Assembly: GCA_029959085.1 (NCBI GenBank)
Contig: JARWIR010000027.1
Span: 1,116,001-1,180,000 of the forward strand
DNA: 64,000 nt
Reading direction: 5' to 3'
Source: Nemophila menziesii
Taxonomy: Eukaryota; Streptophyta; Magnoliopsida; Boraginales; Hydrophyllaceae
Shown here one piece after another: positions 11,085 through 24,487 of this stretch (its first letter is position 1; every line of letters begins with the position of its first letter). Position numbers and translations under genes: made by a program. The notes below the pieces were generated by a model. That model was not told where the DNA came from and did no database searches. It saw only the letters and a program-made list of their open reading frames with translations.

Positions 11085-11490
11085 GCACTGATCATGCTTA
11101 GAATCTAATAATAAGAATGCTTAGAGTCTGATATTGAACATTATTAGTGTTTACTGTAAGAGCCATGACTAGTGGTGTTACTAAGCATGCTCAGATTTTG
11201 ATGTTGATAAAGCTCGATCCTGAACACTGAGCATACACAAATTCCAAGACTAATTATGTTTGTAGACACCGTTGGTGGAAGAACTAATCATGATCAAAGT
11301 TTGACAGTGAGTATGCTAAATGTTCGACACTGGGAGGATAATTTTATCACTAAGCAAGCTCAGTATACAACACTTCCATAATTTACTACTAAGATTGAGA
11401 TTCTGATAATAAAGTTTAAATACGCATGCACACTTTACGAGACTGTTGTATCATTACTAGTGAGCATGCTTAGTGTTATGCACTTAGTGT
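11085..11490. repeat. Cluster of degenerate AAGCATGCT-type repeats, S2
   Basis: Roughly eight degenerate copies of a CTAAGCATGCTCAG-like motif in both orientations at about 40-70 bp spacing. Examples are ATCATGCTTAGA, CTAAGCATGCTCAG, CTAAGCAAGCTCAG and GAGCATGCTTAG. The S3 equivalent is about 24970-25375. Function is unknown. Confidence 0.55.
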
Positions 11491-11880
11491 ATAGAAAACC
11501 ACCACATAACTAAATTAAATAACTACATTAGTTTAGAGTTGTTTAACTACTTAAAAGAAAAGAAACAAAAAAAACTGAGTTTAAAATATGATAAAACTAT
11601 ACTACAATTTACAACTTGCACATATCCAAGAGAAAGGTGAACAAATACAACAATAATTTTTTCACTTCAATATATTGGCACCATCATGTTGTCATTAGCT
11701 AGCATCAAATTTGTATCCCATGTGAAGATTCAAACCAATATCGTATCTTCCTTGAGAGGAAAATGAATTTGTCTCTCATTTTAGTTAGCTCGAACAAGAT
11801 ATTGCATGAAGACCTTCAAACTAGCTTCGTAGATAATAAAATCTCACATTTAAACAACAACTCGAACCACTGGTGGGTCC

Positions 11881-13642
11881 TGGTGTGTTTATAAATTATG
11901 AACTGAAAATTAGGGAACCATTTAACCGCAAGTGCAAGGTTGTCCAAGTAATATATGATAAACAAGTTCGTTCGGAGGGACGGATTAGGCACAACTCAGG
12001 TATTAATCGAAAAGTAAGAATAATTGTTTGACAGAAAAATAAAATAAAGATTTTGTTTGGTTTTTATAAATTAAAAGATGTAAGAAAATAAAGTACGGAA
12101 ATAAAAGAAAGCAAATAAAAGACACTTGAAACTTCAGATGAGAAAGATTATTTTATCCTCGCAAGGGTTTCACCTAACCTATCTAATGCTTTTGTTTAAG
12201 GGCTAAACTGGTATTATTGTGCTAGTCGGGACTCTAATATCTCCTAACCCCCGTCAGGGTGGACTTAGGAGCTATCCTACGGTATTACAAACCCCGCCAG
12301 GGTAAATATAAGCTACCTTCAAATGAATACTAATTTACCACATTGGCTGCATGGTTAGTTAAGCCCGTCAGGGTCAATAACGGATAATATGCATCTATTA
12401 TCTAAGTCTGTAATTAAACCCCCCCCCCCCCCCGTCAAGGTGATCCATACGCCACTATATGGAATAGCTTAATTACTATGAGTTAAGTTTGATTCATGAC
12501 TTCAAAATTAGTGATTAGAACAAAATAATAGTCCACACAAAATACCTAGTCTAATTTAAACCATTAAAACCCAAATTCAGAAAACATAAATTAAACAGAA
12601 TTAAGTTCAACCCATATAACGATTCTCAAGTAATTAAGAAATTAATTCATAACGGAATGAAAAACTAAAATTAAATAAAAGGAATTCATGTTCAAATACA
12701 AAGGATAAATTGATAACCTAAAGGGTAAGATGACTGATGATGGAAGAACAGGACTTCTCCAGCACTAGCTTCTCCTTGCCTTCTTGCTCTGACTTGAAAA
12801 CCTTAAGCCTCTTGTGTAATTCTCTGAAGTGTTTTTTGAAAAGAGGAGGCTAAGGGGTGTATTTATAGGTGTTAGGAAGCCCTAGGTCGAATTTACTTGG
12901 AGTGGAAGACAAGTTAAGAACTCTTAAATTTGTAGTCCTAAATTCTAGGAAAGGTAAGATTCTGCTGCTGATTTGTTTTGGTCATATCTCCTTCAATACT
13001 TATCCGTTTGACGCGTTCCAATATTCGAAACTGCTTGTATCAGAAAGCTCTTTTCATGGGTGCAGACCACTCGCCCAGATTCCTAGCCAATATTAAGTTC
13101 TGGACTCGTCTTTGAAACGTGGCTGGAATTTCAAATTCATAAGGAAGCTTTATCTTTTCCTTCTTTGCATATATCCTTCCTAAATCTTCTTATTTCCATG
13201 TAAATATTCTTTCCTTTACTTCTTTGACTTGACTTGGTCTCTAATTAATTACCATATATCTTTTCAAGCTTCCACAATAAATAAATAATTAAACCGCATA
13301 TGCTTAAAAAGAATAAATCATAAATTCAAGAAATAGAAATAGGAAAGTGCACTCTAAAAATAGAAACTCGAGTAAAAATACATCCTAACACACTAAAATA
13401 CCCTAAGACTTTTATTCTCACTTCTCCTCCTTATATTGGTGTTTCATGAAATGCAAGAACCTATTAACTTTGCACTAAAAATAGTCAAATTTACGCACAA
13501 AAGCTCAGAAACTGCAGATAGTTAAATTCCAAGGGGAGAAAGAGTAATATGATCAAATACGCATAAATCTCCATCAAATAAGTCATTTATTCACCTAAAA
13601 TGATGTCTCCAAAGGGCTAATAGTTAGAATAGGGAGACATCA
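11881..13642 (-). mobile_element. LTR-like dispersed repeat A, S2
   Basis: Read on the minus strand it starts TGATGTCTCC and ends AAACACACCA. CTATAAATACACC near 12860 is TATA-like on that strand, and CACTTGCGGTTAA lies near the end. A related, diverged copy occurs at 39741-41290. I infer a solo LTR or leader of a plant LTR retroelement, possibly Ty3/gypsy. No target duplication is seen and no protein domain is present. Confidence 0.4.
12246..12440. repeat. Four CCCGTCAGGGT-type motifs and a C15 run, S2
   Basis: CCCGTCAGGGT, CCCGCCAGGGT, CCCGTCAGGGT and CCCGTCAAGGT occur at 50-75 bp intervals. The first three can form small CCC/GGG hairpins. The last follows a run of 15 C (12419-12433). The S3 equivalents are near 26135-26330. 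Confidence 0.7.
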
Positions 13643-13676
13643 ACCACCACCACAAACACGACATCAATGTCCTCCA

Positions 13677-14626
13677 TGTTGGAATTTATTATTAATTAAG
13701 TGTGTTTAAATCCATTTAACAAGGTATTAATATAATCCGTTTTCATGTTCTTATGGGAGAAGTGGAAAAGACAATTTTTTGTGAAGAAAATTTCCCACAT
13801 AGGAGAAGAGATGGAAACTATATTAGATTAAATTAGCTTACCTATCTATTACTTCAAAAGAACCAAAGGCTATGAAAGTCAAAAGGGAAAAGGTGAATCC
13901 CCACATGCGCGTACCACCACCACCCGCCCGACGACGGAGTGGGTGTGGGTCGTGGGGAGTTTGGGGAGTCAAAAAATAAAAAATGAAACTAGTATTTGGA
14001 AGAGGCACTATTGGGAGAAGGCCAGTTCTTATAGTAGTCAGTGGCAAGTCAAGTCATTTCAGCAAGAAGACAAACATCCACCAATTACACACCAGAAGAC
14101 AAGCGTCCGCCAATTACGCACCAGTCAACTGTTACAGAACTTGGTCAACACAGGAATGTATCAAGTCAACATAGTGTCCAAATTCATTGCTGGAAATTAA
14201 AACGTGTAACATATGAGTCAACCAAAACCGTCAGTCAATCAAGGACCCATTATGGATACAATCAAGTTTATTAATTGGGACGTTTCTGCAAAGCCTCTCC
14301 TCACCTACTCCCATATAAATACAACTCTTCCCCTTCTTGTCTTACTTACTAAACACACCAGAAAAGAACAAAAATTCTACCTCTCTTCTCTCTGAAAAAC
14401 TATAGTCGTAGAGCCTCTGTTAAAGATACCGGTACGCCAGAATATCTTTTTAACGCCAAATTACCGTGTAATTGTGGTGTTCTTTTCTGATTTCGTGTAA
14501 GTGGTTTATTATTTGTAACTTGTAATTCTATTTTTGTAATAGTGAGTTTACTTAAATCGGAACATTGTTTTTCTGAAATACCATTTCCTTTGTTTTGAAA
14601 ACCGGTGACTTCCAATTTTACTCAAA
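13677..14626 (+). repeat. 5' LTR of copia copy 2
   Basis: A complete 950-bp LTR. The TATA-like motif has changed from CTATAAATA (copy 1) to ATATAAATA. It differs from the 3' LTR at many positions but is nearly identical to the 5' LTRs of copies 1 and 3. Confidence 0.94.
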
Positions 14627-14721
14627 ATTTAAAAAGATATTTGCTTTTATCACCGTTTTCTGAATTGGCTTTTCCTATCTCGGCTGCTGCTTCATCATTG
14701 AACGCAAATCCACTACTCAAC

Positions 14722-16527
14722 ATGAATACGTTGGAGTCCCTTAATGGTTCCAACTAGCGTTGAGTACAAAAGATTATGATCTGTCTTGAACAGTATGAAC
14801 TCGACTTTGCTATAGTCGAGGCTCCTCCACTTATGGTGGAAAATGGAGCTTCTACTGACTAGAACAGGCTAGACATCTCATCCTCAAAGCCAGGTTCAAA
14901 AGAGCTAATACCAAAGCTCGGGGTTGGATGTTGAACAATGTCACGAATCCCATTTTTTAACTTCTTGCCAAAGAAAAAGTCTACAAAGGTCATATAGGAA
15001 ACTCTTGAGTAAAAGTATGGGACCGATGATTCCGGTAAAAAGATGTATGACACCAGAAACTGGTACAACTTTACTCTCACTGATCAGAAACCTATGACCG
15101 AACAACTTCATGTATACGAAAACCTATGCGTGGAGGAAATCGCCGAAGGCATGAAGATGTGAGAAGTTTTCCAAGCCAACATTTTGCTTGAGAAATTTCC
15201 CCCATCTTGGAGCGAATGCCGTAACCACCTCAAACACAAAAAGAAGGAAATGACCCTCCAAGAACTCATCAGTCACATACAAGTCGAAGAAGCCAATCGA
15301 CTCAAGGATAAGTCACTCTCTTTCCCTCCTCATTCCTCGAAGTCTAAACTTCTTGAAAGTTCTGGGCAACATAACAAGGACATGTTCGAAAGTAATGGAA
15401 AACAGCAAGGCGCTAACAATTCCAAATCCGGAGGAAATTAAGAACCGCAACAACTCCAACAAACAAACAAAATGTTTAAAATCTCTGGTAAGATTTAGAA
15501 ACCTAAGGGTTCTTGTTATTGTTGTGGTAACGAAGGACATGGGGCTTTTGAGTGTCCTCTTAGAGTTATTCCTGATCCAAAACCTACTGCAAACCTAACT
15601 GAAATCGAAGAGATAATCGCCGTGGTAATGGTTGAGGTTTACTTGGTGGAAAACAAAATCGAGTGGATCCTTGACACTGGGGCTTCACGACACTTATGTG
15701 CAAACAAAGCCCTGTTCAAAAAGTTCGAGGAAGCAACCAATGGTGAATGTGTGTACCTAGGTGACTTATCCACTTCTAAAGTCCTTGGAAAAAAACAGGT
15801 TACCCTCAAACTCACTTCTGGTAAGATCTTTGAGTTAAACGATGTTCTCTTTGTCCCCTCGCTCCGTAGGAACTTAGTTTTCGGAGCTCTTCTTAATAAA
15901 GTGGTACTCAAACTAGTTTTCGAGGGGGGGAAATAGTTATTACCAAAACTGATGAGTTTATGGGAAAAGGGTATTTACATAATAGTTTGATTGTTTTAAA
16001 TACTGTAACTCGTGACTAGTACCAATATGATAAGTTTTTGGGGAATGGGTTTTTTTTCCAAATAAGGGTTTGTGTGATTGAACCTTGTAACCTCTAATAA
16101 GGACATTTCTAATTTTTCTTATCTATTTGAATGTTTAGATGTATTGAATGGTAGATTGGGCTACCTTTCTTTTTCTCTTCTTTTTAAAGGCTAAAAATCC
16201 TTTCGACTAATAAGGTCAATGACTTTATATATTATATGATATGTGTAAAGTCCAAACTCAAAGGAAAATGACCCTTTAATATGAAACCACGAGAATTCTA
16301 AACTACCAGAATTAGTACATTCAGACCTAAATGCTTTTATAAATTCAACTAGTAAAGGAAAAAACCCATACTATATAACATTCATAGGAAACTATTCCAG
16401 GTTCATGAAAGTATATCTCCTAAATACTAAAAGTGAAACGGATCATGTGTTTATAAAACATAAGGTCGAGGTTGAAAACCAACTTTTTTGCCAAATCAAA
16501 AGACTTAGGGCACGAATGTTGTTCTAA
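14722..16527 (+). pseudogene. copia gag-protease-integrase remnant, copy 2
   Basis: This has the same layout and the same inactivating stops as the remnant at 835-2640. Zinc knuckle is at about 15514-15555 and protease from 15622. Copies 2 and 3 share an Asp-to-Glu change relative to copy 1 just upstream of the DTGAS motif (VENK instead of VDNK). Confidence 0.88.
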
Positions 16528-17284
16528 ATCCCGTAAAATAGCTTTGTGATATTAACGGAATTATCGACGAACTTAGTGCCTCACATACCCCTATGTAATG
16601 ACATAGATAAAGGCTATGTTAATCGGTTCTGGCCCACTAACTCGAATGTGGGGGTGTCTAGCAAAAATTACCCGAGTTCTAAGTAAGGTCACTGTTGGAC
16701 CGAATATAATAGACTCAATAGTCATGGGATATGACACGAATGTATAAATCGTCTTAAAGAATTCATAGCCACTTGTGGTGGTCCTATTGAGAAGGACTTG
16801 ATGAATTCACCCATAAGGTGTATCATTCTAGAAAACACAAGGATGAGTGTTCAACTCATAATGAATTTAGAGCCATCATATGGTGGTCATTTTTAAGAAG
16901 GACTTGATGATTACACGGTCAAAAGTGAGACTCAACATTCATGATAGAAATTGAGGACACCACATTAATGGTCTCATATTAAAAAGTCCACAAAGTTCAT
17001 GGCCCGCAAGCGGTGGTCCTAAGAGAAGGACTTGATGAACAAACTGAAGGGTGATGTTCAAAGGAACTATAACTTTCAGTTGAGTAGAGTATGTGTTGTG
17101 AGGGTCTCGATCGAAAACCGTTAAGTTCAAGAGTAAGTTCATTTAAACGGAATTTGGTGGTTGCCTCACTTCACTATGTGTCAATTCAAATCAAAAGATA
17201 TTGCCACTTAAGTACAATTCACCCACATACTGATAGTTATGGATATATGTTCACATTCTCTCATAAAGACCCTAAGTGGGGGAT

Positions 17285-18000
17285 TGTTGGAATTTATAAT
17301 TAATTAAGTGTGTTTAAATCCATTTAACAAAGTATTAATATAATTCATTTCCATGTTCTTATGGGAGAAGTGGAAAAGACACTTTTTTGTGAAGAAAATG
17401 TCCCACATAGGAGCAGAGATGGAAAATATATTAGCATTAATTAGCTTACCCATCTATTACTCTCAAAAGAACCAAAGATAATGAAAGACAAAAGGGAAAA
17501 GGCAAAGCCCCACATGCGCGCACCACCACCACCCGCCCGGCCCAGCCTGGCGACGCGTAGGCGTGGATCGTGGGATCGTGGGGGAGTTCGGGGAGTTGGG
17601 GAGTCAAAAAATGAAAAATGAAACTAGTTTTTGGAAGAGGCTCTACTAGGAGAAGGCTAGTTCTTATAGTAGGTGGTGGCAAGTCAAGTCCTTTCAGCAA
17701 GAAGACAAATGTCCACCAATTTCACACTAGAAGACAAGCGTTTGCCGATTACGCAACAGTCAACTGTTACAGAACTTGGTCAATACGGGAACGTATCAAG
17801 TCAACATAATGTCCAGATTCATTGTTAGAAATAAAAACGTGTAACATATGAGTCAACCAAAACCCTCAATCAATCAAGAACCAATTATGGAGACAATCAA
17901 GGTGATTAATTTGGACGTTTCTGCAAAGCCTCTCCTCACCAACTCCCCTATAAATACAACTCTTGCTCTCCTTGTCTTACTTACGAAACACACCAGAAAA
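17285..18000 (+). repeat. 3' LTR of copia copy 2, truncated
   Basis: It is truncated at exactly the same base as copy 1 and followed directly by the 6.1 kb unit sequence. The shared truncation point marks the tandem junction. Confidence 0.94.
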
Positions 18001-18775
18001 TACACTTAACACACTAGTTCACTACTCTTATAAGCTTCATTTCTTAAGATCATGTTAGGATAATTTTTCCTTTTGACATGCATGAAGTTTCATCAGAAGC
18101 TTCCTTGATAGAGATATTAGCAATTATTCTTTTGTGGAAGACACTACTAGCTCTAAAAGGACTTGAAGAATTTAAAACTTATCTATGTTCGAACAAATTT
18201 AGAAATGATACTTTGTTTTAATTATAACAACACATATTTTAGTAAACATAAGTGTAAAACTCATATACCAAACTTTTGAGAATGCAATTCATCAATGAAT
18301 GTCGTAACATGCATTATAATTCAGATATCATAATTTAACTTTGACAAAAATATTACATTTAACTAGCATCACAATGTCACCATCCTCTGTTATTGGTAAA
18401 TTGAAAGATATATTAATAGATAAATTATCTTAGATTATTGTAAGAACCCGAGTTCATCTATTAAACAAATAACTATTTATAAAACTAAGTTTTTAAATAA
18501 TTTGATTAATTAGTAATAAATAAAATATTAAATTTTAATTTTTCACATAGGTTATGTTCAATTAATAAACGATAACATATAAAGACAATTAGGGGATTAA
18601 AACTTTATCGAACAAAAATCAAAAGTACATAATCAGAAACAAAGTTATTCATAGAAGTTAAATATAAAACTTTTTTAGAAAATATGTAATATGAAAAAAA
18701 AATATCATATTATTTATGAAACTTATAAGTTTAAACTATAATTAAAATATTAATACAATTTAGGGTCCACACTAA

Positions 18776-18999
18776 GGGCCCGTTTGGAAGTGCCTTTTTG
18801 GAGAAAAACTTAAAAGTGCTTTTAGCATTTTAAGAAATTTTTTGACTTTGAAAAGAACTTTTTTGAGAAGCACCAAATAGGTGTTTCTTAAAAAAAAAGC
18901 ACTTAAAATAATTTTAGATTTCAAAATTATTTTTAATAATTTTTTTAAATTTTAAATTAGCACTTTTTTACTCTAAAATAAGCACTTCCAAACGGGCCC
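18776..18999. mobile_element. Harbinger/Tourist-type MITE, in S3
   Basis: Duplicate of 4889-5112 carried along with the block; same TAA flanks. Confidence 0.92.
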
Positions 19000-19863
19000 T
19001 AATTTCACAAACTCAATAAAAAATAAACTACCCATTTAACCCTAATGTTGCCGCCTTTTGCTATACTTACACATACATATTCTTCAACTCTTTCTTCCAC
19101 TCTTAGTTTCAAACCTACTGTCAGCCTCCTTTTGATATTCCTTTTTTTTTGTCATTTTTACTATCAAACTCTAATGTCTAAATCTTTGATATCTTCTAAT
19201 TTTCAATCTTTTTTAATCATAATTCATTTCTTCTATCCAATGTACTTTTTTCAATTTCTCTGTAATATCTCCCTCTTCTTCTTCCATTATGATGTTTCAT
19301 CTCAATCTAGATTGGCATTCTTCTGTCTAAATACTATTTTTAAATTCTAGTATCTTAGATAGTTGGCCATATCATTTCAATTTATAAATCTAAGGTACTT
19401 TTTTAATTTCAAAAATTTGTTCTGCAATGTGTTTTTGCACTTTGGTGTAAATTAATTGAATTTGTTTTCATTTTTTTTTCAAATTTGTAATTAATTATAT
19501 TGAGAAAATTAGTTAGATATTTTTGGATTATATATTTTAATAAATAGCCAAATATACACCAACACCACAAGAGATATTTTTTCACTAAATTTTAGACCAT
19601 CTATTCATAGTGGTTGGAGTATATATATGGAGAGTAGAGAAATAGAAGTAAGAAAAATTAAATTAATTTGTAAGACTTGATTGACACCTATTGGAGAAAG
19701 CATATTTTTTAACAACATATATGATAGTCTAAGGAAACATTCTTTTTATTTTATCTCCTTGTGATTTAGATATGTGAATGTATTTTTATTTAGTTTGAAA
19801 GATACATCATATCTTTTGTGGTCTTAAAAAAATATGTGTATAAACTCGTGAGATTTAAAAAGT

Positions 19864-21399
19864 GGGAAAAGGACACTCAGGTCCTCTAGTTTTTTATATT
19901 GGGACACATAAGTTCCTTAGTTCTTTTTATTCTCTTGATAAGTCCTATTTTTTAACGTAGTTAACTTTTTTTAACAGTCAAGAGTAATTGACTTTTTTAA
20001 AATACCTTTTATACCCTCTTCTTGATTCCTTTGTTAAAAATACAGATTCGGACAATTCACCTATATGGGCACCTCTAGAAATGGTACGGAAAATAGCCAT
20101 GCCAAAAGTTAATAGAATCAAAGAAGTTGGAGAAATTGCACCATCTTGTGATCAAAGATCAGTACTTCATAGATGCTCGTTATGCAAAGCGTTGGGTCAT
20201 AATAAATCTACATGCCATCTAAAGGATAGAAGAGCTAACACGAGTTTTGATAACAATATAGTAAACAGGTAATATTGTTTATATTTTTCTTTTATTGCAC
20301 TTTTGACACACCTTATATTTTTTCAAGAAAGAATAAGCATCTAATGTGATTTTTTATGAGGTTATATGTAAAGTAGTGTACTGATATAGTATATATTTAA
20401 AATTGATGAGTTCAAATAAAAGTTGAAAATAAAATTTATGTGATCATATTGGACCATGGAAACTCGTTCATCCTAGATCGTTAAGCCACTTACATAGATG
20501 CAACTTATTTGTTACTGTTGATTGTAATATCTTTAATTATTTTCAAGTATTATTTTTACATTAATGGATACAATTAATCTAATTACTTATTATTATATTT
20601 GTATAGGTTGAAAACCATAATATGGACATTAAGCAGAATTATGTACATTGTGGGAGCTCTACTTGTACAAGACCTAGCAACACATCTGACGAGGTTGCGT
20701 ATTCTCGACATAGTGGATAACTAATTCTTATTATGAAAGTTACTTTTGTCATGTACTATGAACATGTTATTGTATGCTCATGTTTTGTCTCATATATTAG
20801 ATTACTATTTCGTTAGTTTTTAAAAAATATGTTAGTACAAGAACATGATCTGAAAAAATTCTATATTTTATTATGGATGTTAATTTTATTAGTATTGTGA
20901 TCTTTTATACATGTGTGAGATTGTCGTGTTATTTGATTTTAATGTAATAGAACATAAAATTCAGATAAGTATATTAGATGAGGTTGTTTTATAGATATGA
21001 ATTGGATAAAGGATGGATTATACTAGCTAAGTAGGATTCTTGATAGGCACAAAGAAAAAGATACAAGTTTGATATAGTTTTTTCTAAAAAAAATGATACA
21101 TAGTTTTGAAGATTTATACTACATGAATAGAAGAAAACAAAGTCACTGTACGAATCCTAAAAAAAATTATATTATTTAAATAATATATCTAATAAATGGT
21201 TGAGTATTTATAATTGTGAAATCAAATAAATTTGGTTAATAAAATAAAGGGTATAAGTGGAATTTTAAAAAAATCATATCATTAACAGTTAAATATAACT
21301 AACCATGTTAAAAAATAGGACCTATCAAAATAAAAAGAAAAACGGAGGGACCTAAGTGTCCCAATATAATAAACTTGAGGACTTCAGTGTCTTTTTCCC
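19864..21399 (+). mobile_element. Non-autonomous MULE, S3
   Basis: Duplicate of 5977-7513, one base shorter (a lost A in the interior near 20480), with the same TTTAAAAAGT duplication. Confidence 0.9.
20046..20720 (+). pseudogene. Zinc-knuckle exon fragment, S3
   Basis: Copy of 6159-6834 with a Gly-to-Arg change after the knuckle (KDRRAN instead of KDGRAN). The intron borders are the same. Confidence 0.65.
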
Positions 21400-24341
21400 T
21401 TTAAAAAGTATACAATGTCACCTTATATTATTAGAATAGTACACACAACATATGAATTAAATGTTTATCTAATTCAATTATTTATTACTTTTATTTTTTA
21501 TTTTTTGTAATCATGTCCTTAGTTAATGGTGGTTCTTTTTGTTAATTCTTATCGTCGAATTTTAATTTTAATTATATTTAATTTATTTTGATTGTTATAG
21601 AATGTGCTTCCTGGGATTTTTACAATAAAGGATTACCAAATTCCAGAGACAAATTCAAGATGCAAGATAACTGAATCTTTTTATTATTTATCATATATTC
21701 TATTATTTTGTGATCAAATTAAGGTTAATTGCATAGTTGGTCCCTATATTAGACAAAATAGTTGAATAAGTAGAAAATATAGTTTTACTTTATAAGATGT
21801 ATATTTTCTATTTTTGGGTGTGCTGGAGCAGAAAAGACCTAAAACCTATGGGTGTGATGTAGCCCAAGAAAAGAGGAAGAAGACCTAAAACAACTCGTTT
21901 CTATACCGGGGATGTAATGTGCCCCAGGGAGCATAGAATACCAAAGAAGCCAAGAAATGTAACCAGAAAATTGGGGAGCACAGAAAAATATGTTATTTAA
22001 TTGTATTATCTTTAAATGTCATAATCTAAACTTTGACCTTATTAATGATGTTAAATCTAATATTTATGGGACTATTACAAATTTGTAGCTTATCTAATTA
22101 TCTATAGCATGTGTTAATGCAAATAGGCCTATTCTACTAAAAGAAAGTAAGTAAGCATGTTTTCAAAAAGATGCCACAAAAATCGCTATAGGTTGGGTGT
22201 GTAGCTGTAATATCTTTTAAATCTACTCATATACTATTTTGTATTTCTAATTATATACAGATTTTTTGTTTTCCTATAAAAATTCGGATATAGATATAAC
22301 GAGGATATGCCAAATATTTATATTACAGACTTAAGGAATAAAAGTAATGAAGATCATTAGTTTGTCTAGTGGTTAGAAAACGAAAAAAATAATGGTTAAC
22401 AACAATATTCTTATAACCTTTGTTAATTCTTTCTTCCCTTTTATTTGAATATTTCTTCATTTTTATACAAAACTATGAAGTTTTTATCACTCTCGTGTTT
22501 ATATTTTTTCATTTCATTGTACAGTGAATACACTTCTATTAACATCATCTATATTATAGTAGTTGCATAAGGTAATGAGGATAGCTAGATGGATTAGAAT
22601 TGGTTTTTATATTTAGAAGTATCTAGGTTTTATTTAATGTTATGAATATTACCGTCCAGTATTAAACATTTTTAAACATGTAGTTTAGAGAATCATACAC
22701 TGTTTTGTTTGTAGTTATTACTAGTATTATTAGTTGCTAAAATTATATGTGCTAAATAGTAAATGTAATGATCTAACCTATGTAATTTCACTTTCACGAA
22801 TAGTAGTATATAAAAGTATAGTGCTTAGTTATTGTGTATAACAATTATAAATCTTCAAGGGCCAAATTTTGAAAGTGGGTCATCGATAAGCTTTCTTATA
22901 TGATATACTATTTTAAGTTCAATCCACTAAATATAGGTTAATGTAGTAATGATTTATTTACATTAACTTCTAATCTAATTATGGAAGGAGACTTACAAAG
23001 AAAATAGAGTACATCATGAATAATCAAATGCACGATCGCTCAGAATTATGTGTAACTTAACTTTATTTGGAATGCATTGAATTTGTTATTCCTTATTTTT
23101 CGAAGTTAATAAATAATTTTTTTTATATTTTATAGGTATCACCAAACCTTTAATTAAATCTCTTGAACATTTATTATTCTTGTATGGGTATTCGTTTTTT
23201 TTTTCCGCCAAATTTTAAAACTCACGAATAATTACATAAAGTTAGTTTAATTTTCACAGAGAGAAAAAAATATTATTCATAAAATAGAAGAAAAGAAAAT
23301 AACCATATATCCAATAAATAGATACAATAAAGGTAGTTGTTCTCCTTACAACTCAATCGCAAACAAAAATTTTTTACTGCTAAATAACCTTACCCGCAAG
23401 AAAAGTAATATAAATTTTTTTTCTTCTTCCAAACCAGATGTGGTAAAAATAAAAAGACCATTATTTTTTTTTTATTCTCCAAGTGCATCAAACTAATTTA
23501 AAAACATTATTTTATTCGTTTAATTTTAATTAATAGGACCGTAAAAAATTATCTACACACTGACTACTAGCCGCTTTCCCCGAAATATCGACTAAGAGGA
23601 ACTTGAACTTCACAAGGCTCGTCAGATAGCCAGATAGTCCATCGGGTTAGGATTAATTACGTTTGAAAGTCTTGTAGGTTCATTCGGGAGAGATCCATAG
23701 AATTGTAGACATCTCTCTATCTACCAGGGACGGAATTAGGGAGATTTTAGAGTTTCGACTATTGCTAAAATAACTATTCACCCTTACATTCATAAATAGG
23801 TAAATTCATAACTAGTGAGAATTACTAGCGACACTAAGGCTGTCTTCTCAACTATATTCTCGTATTTGTTAGTTTATCCTTTAGTTAATTGATTTTTAAT
23901 CATATGTTATTTGTTTTGCACTTTAATCCTTGCTTTTATAAAATAAAACAATATCTTTTATGTTTTAGTTAATTACAACTCGACCCCTCTACGCTTCCTT
24001 AAAACACAAAAGAATTAACCTCGTAGTGCATGTGGAGAAAGATACTCTAATACTTATTTGTTAGTTGTTTACGACCTCTAGACTTGCATGTAGTAGCTCC
24101 TCGTAGGTTTTGATTTATTTCTCACACTCTAGGGGACAACAAATGTAAATACCCGATGTAACAACTTTTTCCCTATACTAACAACAGGTAGAGAAACAGT
24201 CTTTAATACATTGCCAGAATGGTACGAAATGTACAGTTGCATCCTTATCTTCAAACCTTGACAATCTGAGAGGCCGTCACATTTAGCAAATATGTACTTG
24301 GCGCACCTTATATGCTATAAGTTAATGTATTTTTCTTGCAA

Positions 24342-24487
24342 TACACTTAACACAACTAGTTCACTACTCTTATAAGCTTCATTTCTTGAGATCATGTTAG
24401 GATAATTTTATCTTTGACATGAATAAAGTTTCATCAAAAGCTTCCTTGATGGAGATATTAGCAATTATTCTTTTGTGGAAGACACTA
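24342..24487 (+). repeat. stub of a second 6.1 kb unit in S3
   Basis: The S3 equivalent of 10457-10602, cut at the same place. Confidence 0.85.

Larger units (their letters stand above)
4114..18000 (+). repeat. 13.9 kb tandem block S2 (complete)
   Basis: This is a complete copy of the 13,887-bp tandem repeat. Contents in order: 6.3 kb unit (4114-10456), a 146-bp stub of a second unit, AT-rich filler, an LTR-like repeat (11881-13642) and a copia element cut in its 3' LTR at 18000. S2 and S3 differ only by sparse substitutions and a few one- to three-base homopolymer changes. By eye divergence is well under 1%, so the duplication is young compared with the elements inside it. Confidence 0.95.
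13677..18000 (+). mobile_element. Ty1/copia element, copy 2, 3' LTR truncated
   Basis: This is the same element as copy 1, here with a complete 5' LTR starting TGTTGGAATT. The left flank is CTCCA (13672-13676). The right side ends in the tandem junction at 18000 rather than in a target duplication. It was copied with the block and is not an independent insertion. Confidence 0.93.
18001..24341 (+). repeat. 6.1 kb repeat unit in S3
   Basis: Nearly identical to 4114-10456, with MITE at 18776-18999 and MULE at 19864-21399. The second-unit stub follows at 24342-24487. Confidence 0.9.

Noticed and set aside
12869..13096. 75-codon open frame in S2 (and at 26757 in S3).
   Set aside because: It lies inside an LTR-like repeat, has no recognisable domain, and neighbouring sequence on both sides is non-coding repeat.
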